Origin: Lachnospiraceae bacterium
GTDB taxonomy: Bacteria; Bacillota; Clostridia; Lachnospirales; Lachnospiraceae
Reading direction: 5' to 3'
NCBI GenBank assembly: GCA_015057615.1
Contig: SVEA01000069.1
Span: forward strand, 1-56,692
DNA: 56,692 bases
Part shown: in pieces, positions 1-8,530 of the stretch
How positions within the stretch are numbered: the stretch's first letter is position 1
Layout: the number at the start of each line of letters is the position of its first letter
Program-made: the position numbers and the translations under genes
Notes under the pieces: generated by a model
What the model was told of the DNA's origin: nothing
Seen by the model: the letters and a program-made list of their open reading frames with translations, nothing else
Database searches by the model: none

Positions 1-2223
1 AGTATCAATCAAAATAAATGTGGTCATTCCAATCGAATAGTAGAAAGATTATGCTTAATTTGCATTAGTTTCTTTATGGCAGTTTCCTCTGCAGCTCTGC
101 CGATGAAGGCTGCTGCGGCAGAGACGAAAGAAAGTACAGGGGGTTCCTCGGGCAGAAATAGTCAAAAGGAAGCGGGTGGGGAGCTTCACGCCTTTTATCC
201 GGCGTATGCCACATTTTCCGATCAAACGAAAGAATACATAGATGCACTCGATTCCATAAGCTTTGCTTGGAGCAGGATCGATTCCAAAGAGCCAGGAGCT
301 TTAAATACGGTAAGAGGAAAGAATGGCAACCAGGGCTTCTATTATCCGGCAGATTTTATGCAACCGGTGGAATATGCAAAGAGCAAGGGAAAACCCATCC
401 AGCTGAGCGTTTATATGAATCAAACAGATGGTACTCTGCTGCTGCCGTACGAAGATAAGCGAAAGGGTATGATTAAGGCAATCGTTGACCACCTGCGGAC
501 GGAGATATCCGAGGGAAAAGGTATCTATTATGATGGCGTGGTGATCGATTTTGAAGGACTTCGCAATACAGATTCCGCTAAAAATGAGCTCCTGTATGAA
601 GAAAAGCCAATTAGTACACACTTTACACAGTTTTTGACTGAGCTGAAAGCACAGCTGGCACCATTAAAGAAAACGCTGTATGTAGCGGTAAATCCGGGGC
701 TGTATTACGATGGCTATGATTATGCGGATATTATTGACATAGCGGATCACGTCATATTAATGGCGCATGATTATGAACCCGTGGAGAAACTTCAAAAGAA
801 ACAAATTCAACAATACACAGGCTATAATGTACTTGAGCCAATTCATAGTATGGCTCCGATACAGCCGGTAAGGCAGGCAATTAATGAAATAAAGGCGCAT
901 GCTTATGCTTTTGAAATGTCTAAGGTTTTACTTCAAATAACATTCGACAGTGCACAGTGGCAATTTGATGTAAAGAATGAAAAAGGATGGGAATCTCTGG
1001 AGGATACGAGCCTAAGTAGGGAAGGAAGACTTACGCCGCTGTATAAATCGATTAAGAACCGTGTCGATAATGTCGATGGCAATGGACAGAATATAACGTA
1101 TGGCTATAATAAGGAACTGCAGACACCGTACATACAGTACTATAATACTTCCGACAAGTCCTGGAATATCATCCTGTATGAAGACAGCAGCAGTATAAAA
1201 GCCAAGATCGAACTGGCGAAATCCTATGGCCTCGGCGGTATTTCACTATGGAGTCTTGCAAATGTGCCGGATTACACCGATTCAAAAGGAGTGAAATATC
1301 ATCTCGACGTCTGGACCACAATTGTAGATGAAATGAAGGCATACGACAAGCTGCCGGCGGAAGCCAGTAAATATGTTAAATTTGTGGATGCCGCAGTAGA
1401 ACAGGCGGTTAGAGAAAAGCTCGGTAAGAAGACAGGCAAGATCACCGCAATGGAGGCACAGAGCATTTATCGATTGAAGCTGCTTCCGGGGGTAAAAAGC
1501 CTTGTAGATTTAAAATACTTAACAAACCTCGAGTACCTGGATGCCCAGCAATTGGGGATAGAGGATATCACAGACATAGGAGAACTAAAAAACCTGCGGG
1601 TTCTCTATCTGCAACGCAATTCCATATCGGATATCAACGCGCTTAAAAACCTGATGAATCTGGAGGTCCTGTCATTAAACGGCAACCAGGTGGTTTCTAT
1701 TCAAGCATTATCCTCGTTAACAAAGCTTAAGGAATTGTATCTGCGGGAAAATCAGATAAAGGATATGGCTCCTTTGGCGAAGCTGACCAAACTGGAGATT
1801 TTAGAAATCGGCAGGAACAACATCAAGAAAATAGATGCTATAAGGAAACTGAAAAAATTACGTCAGTTGTCCTTGGATAATAATCAAATCACGGATCTAC
1901 AGGCACTGAAAGACCTGACCGGTCTTGAAAAGCTGTATTTGCAGAGGAATTCCATCAGCGGCATCCAACCGCTGTCCGGCTTAAAGAAACTCAAATATCT
2001 GTCGCTGAACGGTAATAATATAACAGATTTAAAACCATTAACCAAGCTAACCTCAATGGAATATCTATATCTGAAAGAGAACAAAATAGCTAATGTAACG
2101 CCGTTAAAGGGATTGATAAATCTGAAAGAACTGTACCTGAGCGGAAACCAGATAATGGATTATAGCCCTCTCAAAAAACTGTATCAAAAAACGGACTTCC
2201 TCTGTGACTTTTCGATAGCATAA
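1..2223 (+). CDS. Secreted GH18-like glycosidase with C-terminal leucine-rich repeats (5' partial)
   Basis: The reading frame is open from base 1, so the true start lies left of the window. The residues before the first ATG (position 76) belong to a signal peptide: a hydrophobic run at nt 52-96, then an AAAA cleavage-like site near nt 108-120. The catalytic region (nt ~190-1350) carries a GH18-type DxxDxE motif, DGVVIDFE, with the presumed acid/base Glu at nt 553-555, and GH18-like strands such as YVAVNPG and VILMAHDYEP. From nt ~1490 there are about ten 22-residue SDS22/internalin-type leucine-rich repeats (LxxLxxLxxLxLxxNxIxDIxx). No LPXTG, SLH or membrane anchor follows, so it is probably released or held by protein contacts. 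GH18 members act on chitin, peptidoglycan-like glycans or are inactive lectins. The substrate is unknown; the LRRs probably bind protein or glycan. Confidence 0.8.
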   Translation, partial: SINQNKCGHSNRIVERLCLICISFFMAVSSAALPMKAAAAETKESTGGSSGRNSQKEAGGELHAFYPAYATFSDQTKEYIDALDSISFAWSRIDSKEPGALNTVRGKNGNQGFYYPADFMQPVEYAKSKGKPIQLSVYMNQTDGTLLLPYEDKRKGMIKAIVDHLRTEISEGKGIYYDGVVIDFEGLRNTDSAKNELLYEEKPISTHFTQFLTELKAQLAPLKKTLYVAVNPGLYYDGYDYADIIDIADHVILMAHDYEPVEKLQKKQIQQYTGYNVLEPIHSMAPIQPVRQAINEIKAHAYAFEMSKVLLQITFDSAQWQFDVKNEKGWESLEDTSLSREGRLTPLYKSIKNRVDNVDGNGQNITYGYNKELQTPYIQYYNTSDKSWNIILYEDSSSIKAKIELAKSYGLGGISLWSLANVPDYTDSKGVKYHLDVWTTIVDEMKAYDKLPAEASKYVKFVDAAVEQAVREKLGKKTGKITAMEAQSIYRLKLLPGVKSLVDLKYLTNLEYLDAQQLGIEDITDIGELKNLRVLYLQRNSISDINALKNLMNLEVLSLNGNQVVSIQALSSLTKLKELYLRENQIKDMAPLAKLTKLEILEIGRNNIKKIDAIRKLKKLRQLSLDNNQITDLQALKDLTGLEKLYLQRNSISGIQPLSGLKKLKYLSLNGNNITDLKPLTKLTSMEYLYLKENKIANVTPLKGLINLKELYLSGNQIMDYSPLKKLYQKTDFLCDFSIA

Positions 2224-2289
2224 AGGGTGATTTTTCTCTTAAAAAGCAATCCATTACCACAATTATTTTGTCAAAGGCGGATAACGGAT

Positions 2290-3189
2290 ATGAGATATGA
2301 TAGAGAATTTGATAAGGCTTTGTCGCTATGCTTTCAGAATAGAATGTTGGAAGCAGATAATATTCTGCAAGATATTATAAAAAAATACGGATACTTAGAA
2401 ACAGCGCTCCATATGCAATTGTGTATTTGCAGCTTAAGCGGTGAATTAGAAAGAGGGAAGGTAATTCTAAGAGATATACGAGATCATGGAATTTGGATGA
2501 ATCCAAATGATTTGGCAGGAGATACCGATTTATCTGCGCTGCGAAAATTTCATGAATTTCAGGAATTACTAAATTACTCAAAGGCAAAGTATGAAGAAAG
2601 CAACTATAAAGCAGAGATGAAAGTATTCGAACATAATGCGGAATGTAGAAACAGCTGTAAGGACATTATGCTCATCCATGGGCGAGGGACGAATTATAAG
2701 GAAGTCTGTGAGACATATTTAGATAGAACAATATTAAAAGATGAGCATGTGATTTGTATACAATCCGCTCAGGCTTATTCAGATGACAGATACTGTTGGG
2801 ATGATTTGGAAAGAAGTGTCGCAGATATTCAAAGCATTTTGAGCACATACCGGAATGACAAAATGATTCTGGCCGGAGTAAGTCAGGGCGCAAGAGTAGC
2901 ATTTGATGTGTTTTTGCAAACGGATACGATCAGCAGACTTTTATTATTGATTCCTGCCTTGGTAAATCAAAAAGACGAGCTCATGCAGCCGCCGGAAGCG
3001 GCAGAAGGTAGAAAAATATATATTATATCCGGAGAAAAAGATATGTTTTATACTTCGGTGAAACAAACATACGAGGTAATACGTAATAAAGGTTATGATG
3101 TTACTATGGTGACAATGCCGGATTGCGGGCACTTTCTTCCCGATGATATCGATGATATTTTAGAGGAAGGACTTATATTTTTGAAATAG
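2290..3189 (+). CDS. Alpha/beta hydrolase fold protein
   Basis: A 299-residue protein. The frame is open from a GTG at 2227, but the ATG at 2290 (MRYDREFDK) has an AAAGGCGG-like ribosome binding site about ten bases upstream and is preferred. The N-terminal ~110 residues are predicted helical and lack recognisable motifs. The C-terminal part has alpha/beta-hydrolase signatures: an oxyanion-hole HGRGTN segment, the nucleophile elbow GVSQG (GxSxG), an Asp in GEKDMF and a His in CGHFLP, giving a plausible Ser-Asp-His triad in the usual order. There is no signal peptide, so it is cytoplasmic. It follows the GH18/LRR gene by 66 bases and may be cotranscribed. It resembles esterase/phospholipase-like (Abhydrolase_2/6) proteins; the substrate cannot be told. 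Confidence 0.7.
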   Translation: MRYDREFDKALSLCFQNRMLEADNILQDIIKKYGYLETALHMQLCICSLSGELERGKVILRDIRDHGIWMNPNDLAGDTDLSALRKFHEFQELLNYSKAKYEESNYKAEMKVFEHNAECRNSCKDIMLIHGRGTNYKEVCETYLDRTILKDEHVICIQSAQAYSDDRYCWDDLERSVADIQSILSTYRNDKMILAGVSQGARVAFDVFLQTDTISRLLLLIPALVNQKDELMQPPEAAEGRKIYIISGEKDMFYTSVKQTYEVIRNKGYDVTMVTMPDCGHFLPDDIDDILEEGLIFLK

Positions 3190-3281
3190 AAGGAATATGT
3201 TTGGAAAAGAGGATGCCCGCAGTGGTTGTCCGAAAAAATGCCGTTGTCCGGACTTGGAATACCGATGGTGAAATATCTGCG

Positions 3282-4604
3282 CTAATCAATCAGATAGGCC
3301 GGTATGCTTATGGTTACGATAAAACACCGATCCTCTATAGAAGTCGTCATTTCGCCCGAATGGAGCTTAATGATTTCCTGGCAGTTATTGATTCCTACCC
3401 CGTGGCTGTCGCTATGCTCCTGATTTTGTATATAATTTTTACCGGTTATTTTTACAATATTATTCGTAAGAACTGCCGAATAAACGATCGGCATGCTTTT
3501 TAGGGCATACTTTATAAGGTTACCTTCCAGGTTGTTAAAAACTCTCTGAATCTGCATTACATCCACTTTCAGGAAAAATTCCGAATTGATATCAAAATCA
3601 ATCGTTACCTGGTAGCCTTTGTCCCGTAAGTCTTCTCCCAGGCTGTCCAATAAATACTTGATAAAATCGTTGCCGATAACAATTTCATAGCGGTATTTAT
3701 ATTCGGTATTCTGATTTAGAAAATGGGTAAATAGATTATCGGTTAAATCATTGATCAGATGGGATTTTTCCTTGATCTTATCCAGATACCGGTTGAACTC
3801 ATTACGGTTCGAATACCTTTTTTCCATAATTAAATCAATATAGCTGTTTATCGTGGTTAACGGTGTTCGTATATCGTGGGAAATGGAGGTTACCAGATCA
3901 TTGTTTTTCTGGCGCAGAATTTCTTCCTCTTTTCTTTGTAGGTCTAATTCCTTTCGCATACGGTTAATGGAATCCGTCAAATCGGCGATTTCATCCTTCC
4001 GGTTCGTTTTCAGCTCATAGGCGAGGTTCCCGCCTTCTAAGATCTGGATTCCCTTCTTGATCTCTAAGATATCTCGGACTAAATTTTTAAATTCATGAAA
4101 AAGAGCCAGACAGAATAATAGAACGCAGAAGGAGCCGATGGCATAGACTGCTCTCTGCTCGATTCTCTGCTTATATAAAATGGTAATGTATAAGGTCGCC
4201 TGACCGTCATTGAATTCAATAATATTCGAGATATCCTTGGTCAGATCGTAATAGATATAGGAGACTTTGGGGGTAAACCGGATTATGTAATCCATGGAAT
4301 CATAAATGACCCGGTTGTTCTCAACCAGCCGGATATGCATCAAATTCTGCCCCTTGTCCCACGCTTTGATTGTGTCAATATCTTTTATGGAAATCTCGTT
4401 ATTGGTAATATAATTCTGAAAATCCTCGGTTGTGTTTTTGATCTGCTCATAATATTTATCCAGATCCACATGCATATTATCAATATAATGAACGGCGGTA
4501 TTCAAAAGGAGAAAATAGATCAGAATGCATACTAAGCCATATGCCAATACTTTAAACAACATAGACAATCCAAGTTTAGAATATTTTGTTTGCTTCACCG
4601 ACAT
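3282..4604 (-). CDS. Sensor histidine kinase of a VanS-like two-component pair
   Basis: A 440-residue membrane kinase. TM1 lies at about residues 15-35, an extracytoplasmic sensor of ~110 residues follows, and TM2 is near 150-170 (AVYAIGSFCVLLFCLALF). A HAMP linker comes next, then a HisKA dimerisation helix with the phospho-acceptor His in the H-box SISHDIRTPLTT. The ATPase domain has an N-box (NNLEGNLIKYA) and a G2-like box (HGVGINNCQEIIKLHSG), but a canonical DxGxG G1 box is not visible and the ATP lid is very short. It overlaps the response regulator stop by 29 bases, so translation is probably coupled. It is the last gene of the glycolipid-type operon, which it may control in response to an envelope signal (inference). 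Confidence 0.88.
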   Translation of the reverse strand: MSVKQTKYSKLGLSMLFKVLAYGLVCILIYFLLLNTAVHYIDNMHVDLDKYYEQIKNTTEDFQNYITNNEISIKDIDTIKAWDKGQNLMHIRLVENNRVIYDSMDYIIRFTPKVSYIYYDLTKDISNIIEFNDGQATLYITILYKQRIEQRAVYAIGSFCVLLFCLALFHEFKNLVRDILEIKKGIQILEGGNLAYELKTNRKDEIADLTDSINRMRKELDLQRKEEEILRQKNNDLVTSISHDIRTPLTTINSYIDLIMEKRYSNRNEFNRYLDKIKEKSHLINDLTDNLFTHFLNQNTEYKYRYEIVIGNDFIKYLLDSLGEDLRDKGYQVTIDFDINSEFFLKVDVMQIQRVFNNLEGNLIKYALKSMPIVYSAVLTNNIVKITGKNYIQNQEHSDSHGVGINNCQEIIKLHSGEMTTSIEDRCFIVTISIPAYLID

Positions 4605-5292
4605 AATAGCCTCTTCCCCACATACTTTTTAAGTGTACTGGATTTTTGGGATCCTTCTCTATCTTTTTCCTGAGATTACTGATATGAACAACAATCGTAT
4701 TATTGTCAAGATAGGTATAATCCTGGTTCCATATGGATTCATATAAATTTTGTACCGTAAATACCTTATTCGGAAATTTCATCATCATTTTCAGAAGATC
4801 AAATTCAATCGGAGTCAGGGTGATCGGTATCGCGTCAACGGTCACATTTTTTGTTACTTCATTTAATACGATACCGTCCACCTTATAGATACCGCTTTTT
4901 TCTTTTTTGACCGGCTGGTATTGGTAACAGCGCCGTAGCAAGGCTTTTATCCGGAAAATAAGCTCCGTATTTGAAAATGGCTTTACCAGGTAATCATCCC
5001 CACCGGCTGAAAAACCAATAACCTTATCTGATTCTAAGGTTTTTGCAGTTAAGAACAGGATTGGGGCGATGGTTTTTTTACGTATTTCATTACATGCCTG
5101 AAAGCCGTTTTTCTCCGGCATGGCAACGTCAAGTATGATAAGATCGATCGTTTCGTCGGCAAGCTCGATTGCCTGCTTTCCATCGGAAGCCATTACCGTA
5201 GAAAATCCTTCTGCCTTTAAAAGGATATCGAGTATTTCCCGGATATCTTCATCGTCATCCGCAATTAAAATCTTTATCTTATTATCTAACAA
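4576..5292 (-). CDS. OmpR/PhoB-family response regulator
   Basis: A 238-residue two-domain regulator. The receiver domain has the acidic pair DDD near residue 12, the phospho-acceptor Asp in LIILDVAMPEKNG, a Thr in LFLTAKT and Lys in YLVKPF. The winged-helix DNA-binding domain follows (LTPIEFDLLKMMM, then VVHISNLRKKIEKD and GRGYYVG), typical of the VanR/PhoB group. The start appears to be TTG at 5292, preceded by AAAGGTG seven bases upstream; no ATG lies nearby. It begins six bases after the flippase stop and overlaps the kinase start by 29 bases. It is likely the partner of that kinase and may act on the promoter of its own operon. Confidence 0.9.
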   Translation of the reverse strand: MLDNKIKILIADDDEDIREILDILLKAEGFSTVMASDGKQAIELADETIDLIILDVAMPEKNGFQACNEIRKKTIAPILFLTAKTLESDKVIGFSAGGDDYLVKPFSNTELIFRIKALLRRCYQYQPVKKEKSGIYKVDGIVLNEVTKNVTVDAIPITLTPIEFDLLKMMMKFPNKVFTVQNLYESIWNQDYTYLDNNTIVVHISNLRKKIEKDPKNPVHLKSMWGRGYYVGEANKIF

Positions 5293-5298
5293 TTAAAA

Positions 5299-6342
5299 TC
5301 ACCTTTGCCTTAATAGTTTCATTGTCCTCAGATGCACAAATATATATACAAAAAAGCTTATTACTAAAGGAATATAGAAGCTGATTGTCCGGTTGATCAG
5401 CATGGCGGAAGTAATTGCGCTCTGTGGAAAAAACAGATCAAACACCCGTAAAAATCCTCCCTGGTTAACGCCCTCTGCTCCCGGCAGTGGAACGGCAGAA
5501 ACGGAAATCGTAAGCAGGGACTGGCAGGCAAATAAATCAAGAAGATGGGAGGTATGATAACCCATACTTCGGTAAATCAGATAGGGCATCAAATTTAGAG
5601 CTGCCATTTGTATCATTGTAACGAAAAATACCTTAAAAAACAAGATGGGATGATTTTTTAATACCAAAGCCTTTTCCCGATATAAGGCCATACTTTGATC
5701 TACTTTGCTTTTTACTTCTTCGGTCCTTTTAATTATTCTTAATTTACCGCCTGCCTTTACCAGGAGAGATAGAAGCTTGGGAATAATATTCCTGGAGAAC
5801 ATGAAGGAAAACAGAAGGAGAATCGCTCCGACATTCACCAGAGAACCATAAATCAATAAATACTTTAATTTGGAAGCAAAGCGGACAGCGGTACCATACC
5901 TAAGAGCAACGGATAGGAGCCCCCAGAATACCATCGCGATCTGGTAGACAAATACAATAAAAAATATCGTTATAGAGGACAGGGTGATGGGAATGTCATC
6001 CTTCTTCATATAATAGATCTGCATAGGCTGTCCCCCGCTGGCAGACGGTGTAATAGAGCTAAAATAAAATCCGATGCTGGAATATTGAAGGCATCTTCGG
6101 TAGGAAAGCGGCTGCCCTAATACCCGCATAATCATATGTATATTAGTGGCTTCGCAGCTTACAAAGAGAACCATCATGGCAAGGCCTGCCGTAAGAAAGC
6201 CATAGTTGATATTATTTAATGTTTCCAGAAGCTGTTGAACCGAGTATCCTCGAAGATATATAAAAATAGTTACGACCATGATTAGAATTAAGAACAGAAT
6301 ACTGATTGCTTGCTTTTTCCCCTTTATTTCCTGATTACGCAT
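5299..6342 (-). CDS. MprF-like lysylphosphatidylglycerol synthase TM-region flippase (UPF0104)
   Basis: A 347-residue integral membrane protein with about eight hydrophobic segments. The pattern is that of the LPG_synthase_TM / UPF0104 family (PF03706): an early segment, then YSSIGFYFSSITPSASGGQP, and a later VSAVPLPGAEGVNQGGF segment. In MprF this module carries lysyl-phosphatidylglycerol across the membrane, and stand-alone members are linked to lipid translocation. No aminoacyl-transferase domain is fused here. An earlier in-frame TTG exists at 6369, but ATG 6342 has GAGGAG ten bases upstream and overlaps the deacetylase stop as ATGCGTAA. Its place directly after a glycosyltransferase and a cytosolic deacetylase suggests it flips their glycolipid product (inference). 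Confidence 0.82.
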   Translation of the reverse strand: MRNQEIKGKKQAISILFLILIMVVTIFIYLRGYSVQQLLETLNNINYGFLTAGLAMMVLFVSCEATNIHMIMRVLGQPLSYRRCLQYSSIGFYFSSITPSASGGQPMQIYYMKKDDIPITLSSITIFFIVFVYQIAMVFWGLLSVALRYGTAVRFASKLKYLLIYGSLVNVGAILLLFSFMFSRNIIPKLLSLLVKAGGKLRIIKRTEEVKSKVDQSMALYREKALVLKNHPILFFKVFFVTMIQMAALNLMPYLIYRSMGYHTSHLLDLFACQSLLTISVSAVPLPGAEGVNQGGFLRVFDLFFPQSAITSAMLINRTISFYIPLVISFFVYIFVHLRTMKLLRQR

Positions 6343-6931
6343 TTTTATAAAACTCCTCAACTGTGACAAAGTGATAGCCTTCTCTTTTTAATTTCGGAAG
6401 AACCAGTTTCAGAGCATCAATGGTCTGATTGGGGGCACCCTTTGCTCCTCCATACTTCTCGCAGCCGTCATGGAGGCAGATGACAGCACCATCAAAGATC
6501 CTTTTTTCAATTTTACCGGCAATGATTTCCGGTGTGTTTCCAGCCTTCCAGTCCTCCGCCATTACATCCCATAATACCATATGAAGATGATAGTTGTTGA
6601 CAAATTTTCTGGTAAAGATATTTCTGGCTCCCCAGGGTGGACGGTAAAATGTTACATTGCAGCCCAGACCATGAAGCAGTTCCAGACTTTTTGAAAAGTC
6701 CTTTTTCATATATCGATAGCCGCATAGATAGGCATGCCGGTGCTCCAAGGAATGGAAGGCAATACCATGCCCTTCCTCCTTCATTCTCCGGATCAGTTCC
6801 GGGTTTGCGGCGGCATTTTTAGCCACAACAAAAAAAGTGGCTTTGATCCCCTCCTTCTTTAATACATCCAGTAGTCTGCCCGTGTATTTCTTGTCCGGCC
6901 CGTCATCAAAAGTTAAAACTAATCTTTTCAT
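6335..6931 (-). CDS. NodB-type polysaccharide/glycolipid deacetylase, cytoplasmic
   Basis: A 198-residue metal-dependent deacetylase consisting of the NodB domain only. All five family motifs are visible: TFDDGP at residues ~7-12, metal-binding FHSLEH, RPPWG, the DVMAEDW region, and LHDG near the C terminus. The protein begins directly with the first catalytic strand, so there is no signal peptide or membrane anchor and the enzyme should be cytosolic. That is unusual for peptidoglycan deacetylases but matches enzymes such as ArnD that act on lipid-linked sugars at the inner face. ATG 6931 overlaps the glycosyltransferase end by 26 bases and has AAGGAGG 12 bases upstream. The likely substrate is an N-acetyl sugar attached to a lipid by the upstream enzyme (inference). 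Confidence 0.88.
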   Translation of the reverse strand: MKRLVLTFDDGPDKKYTGRLLDVLKKEGIKATFFVVAKNAAANPELIRRMKEEGHGIAFHSLEHRHAYLCGYRYMKKDFSKSLELLHGLGCNVTFYRPPWGARNIFTRKFVNNYHLHMVLWDVMAEDWKAGNTPEIIAGKIEKRIFDGAVICLHDGCEKYGGAKGAPNQTIDALKLVLPKLKREGYHFVTVEEFYKNA

Positions 6932-8093
6932 CAATTACGCTGTCCTCCTTCATCTGGTTGTATTTGCTGAAAGCATCCATACCCTTCGTGTGCTTCCTGT
7001 CATTAATTACTTCCTCAAGAATATGGATCATACTATTTTGATACAGATCATGCTTTACTCTCCGGATACTGTATCGATAATTATCGAGGTGTTCACAGTC
7101 CAGTATTTTTGTGATATGATTCAGACAGGCTCGGCTGTTTCCGCTGACAATGGCACCGATGTTCATTTCCTTAATATATTGGGCATTGTATATTTCCTGC
7201 TGTAAAAATGGGTTTAAAGCAAGGATGGGAACCTCCGAATAGATTGCTTCAAAGGTTGTAATTCCACCGGGCTTTGTAATGACAACATCCGCCTTCTGCA
7301 TATAATCATAGACATTTGGTACAAATCCCAGCACCCGGATATGCTTATATTGGCCGGAAAGCTGATGATACAGCTTATGATTATTACCGGATATAAGGGT
7401 CACCTCTGCACCGGGTAGGGAGTTTAGTCCGTTATAGAAGTCGGAATCCTCAGGAATCAGCCCAAGGCCTCCCCCCATTACGAGGATTCTTTTGGTTTTA
7501 AGATCACTGCTTTTTTCTTTGGAGATAGCTTTCTTCATAAACTCCATGCGTACAGGAATTCCAGTTTCATGTATTTTTTCCGGTAAAACACCTTTTCGTA
7601 TGAACTTGTCTTTTACGGAAGCAGAGCCTACCAAATAAAGATCCGTGTTCTTACTGATCCATTCCGAATGGCCGGTGATATCCGTTACACAGGTAATCAG
7701 AGGAAGGTCAGAGCCGGTTTTTTCTTTATACATCGATACGATCTGGGAGCAGAAGGGAAGCGTTGAGATGATAACATCCGGACCTTTCTCCTCCATGAAT
7801 CGTTTAAAATGCCAGCCAAAATAATGGCTTAGCTCCGGCTTTTGCTCCATTTTTCTGTTTTCTAAAAAACGATATCTTGTATTATAAAGCCGGTTTCCCT
7901 TACGAACTAAAAGAGAAAAAAACTTGTAGTATTTTTCTGCGATCATCGGTGATACGTAAGAGAACCAATCAACAATTTCAACATCGGCATCCAGACTGCT
8001 GGCATCGATTTGCTGCTTGATCGCCATTGCGGCGGTAAAATGCCCCATACCGAATTTTCCTGTTAATATATTAATCTTCATTTTAATAACCAT
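6906..8093 (-). CDS. MGDG synthase/UgtP-like glycosyltransferase (GT28 superfamily)
   Basis: About 395 residues from ATG 8093 (or 391 from ATG 8081, which gives the family-like start MKINILTGKFGMGH). The N-terminal domain has the FGMGH motif of processive diacylglycerol glycosyltransferases and MGDG synthases. The C-terminal nucleotide-sugar domain has VMGGGLGL and the ITKPGGITTFEA signature that binds the UDP sugar. The frame extends to 8162, but the extra N terminus coincides with a two-hairpin repeat and is probably leader RNA. Family members transfer Glc, Gal or GlcNAc from UDP-sugars to diacylglycerol at the cytoplasmic face. As the first gene of the operon feeding a deacetylase and flippase, GlcNAc is an attractive donor sugar (inference). 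Confidence 0.85.
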   Translation of the reverse strand: MVIKMKINILTGKFGMGHFTAAMAIKQQIDASSLDADVEIVDWFSYVSPMIAEKYYKFFSLLVRKGNRLYNTRYRFLENRKMEQKPELSHYFGWHFKRFMEEKGPDVIISTLPFCSQIVSMYKEKTGSDLPLITCVTDITGHSEWISKNTDLYLVGSASVKDKFIRKGVLPEKIHETGIPVRMEFMKKAISKEKSSDLKTKRILVMGGGLGLIPEDSDFYNGLNSLPGAEVTLISGNNHKLYHQLSGQYKHIRVLGFVPNVYDYMQKADVVITKPGGITTFEAIYSEVPILALNPFLQQEIYNAQYIKEMNIGAIVSGNSRACLNHITKILDCEHLDNYRYSIRRVKHDLYQNSMIHILEEVINDRKHTKGMDAFSKYNQMKEDSVIDEKISFNF

Positions 8094-8108
8094 GCCTTTC
8101 CTCATAGC

Positions 8109-8164
8109 CTGCAAGCTTTGGGCCACAGGCACAAAGTTGCGTGTGAAAGATTTATCTTTCACAC
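8109..8164 (-). repeat. Family-3 two-hairpin leader element, copy 1
   Basis: A perfect 11-bp inverted repeat (8141-8151 with 8154-8164, arms GTGTGAAAGAT/ATCTTTCACAC, 2-base spacer) is followed, in the direction of the downstream gene, by a second hairpin at 8112-8139 (CTTTGTGCC with GGCCCAAAG). It ends 16-28 bases before the glycosyltransferase start, on the same strand. A related pair of hairpins lies at 50963-51025 ahead of the oligopeptide permease gene. It is either an RNA regulatory element or a small mobile palindrome. Confidence 0.6.
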
Positions 8165-8530
8165 TACCTTCCTTTTGGTAATTCTATTATTATTATAAAT
8201 CAAAAATCTTTAGAATAACTAAGATAAACATTAAGAATTATTAAGATTGCAAGATTTATCCTTCGATAAGGTGGACATTTTGGCAAACCAGAGGTATAAT
8301 TATTCTGCTTTTCAGATGAAAAGGAAGACGCTTTCGAAAGCCGAAAGCAGTTACTGGGAATCGTTTCGCAAAGAGCACGTGAGCAAAAAGTCTTGTAAAA
8401 TACAAGGCTTAGGAAGGATAGCAAAAATATCTATTCTCTTGGATGTATGCCCAGAAAGCATGGGTTTAGTGTATAAGGTGTAGGAAATTATAGTTTTTCG
8501 CACATTTTGAAGAAAGGCATGATTTATAGT
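8165..8530. other. Divergent intergenic region with small hairpins
   Basis: This 366-base gap separates the divergent glycolipid operon and the DUF6273 gene, so promoters for both should lie here. Two hairpins are visible: GCTTTCG/CGAAAGC at 8330-8348 and AAGTCTTGTA/TACAAGGCTT at 8388-8410 (one G-T pair). A 78-codon open frame (8247-8483) has no ribosome binding site or recognisable motif and is not called as a gene. Confidence 0.4.

Noticed and set aside
3201..3503. A 100-codon plus-strand ORF at the 3' end of the histidine kinase
   Set aside because: Mostly overlaps the kinase ATPase domain in antisense; no domain or good start.
8093..8162. N-terminal extension of the glycosyltransferase to 8162
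   Set aside because: The extra codons coincide with the two-hairpin element and do not resemble the family N terminus.
8247..8483. A 78-codon plus-strand ORF ahead of the DUF6273 gene
   Set aside because: No ribosome binding site and no motif, and two hairpins fall inside it. It could be a remnant but cannot be supported.
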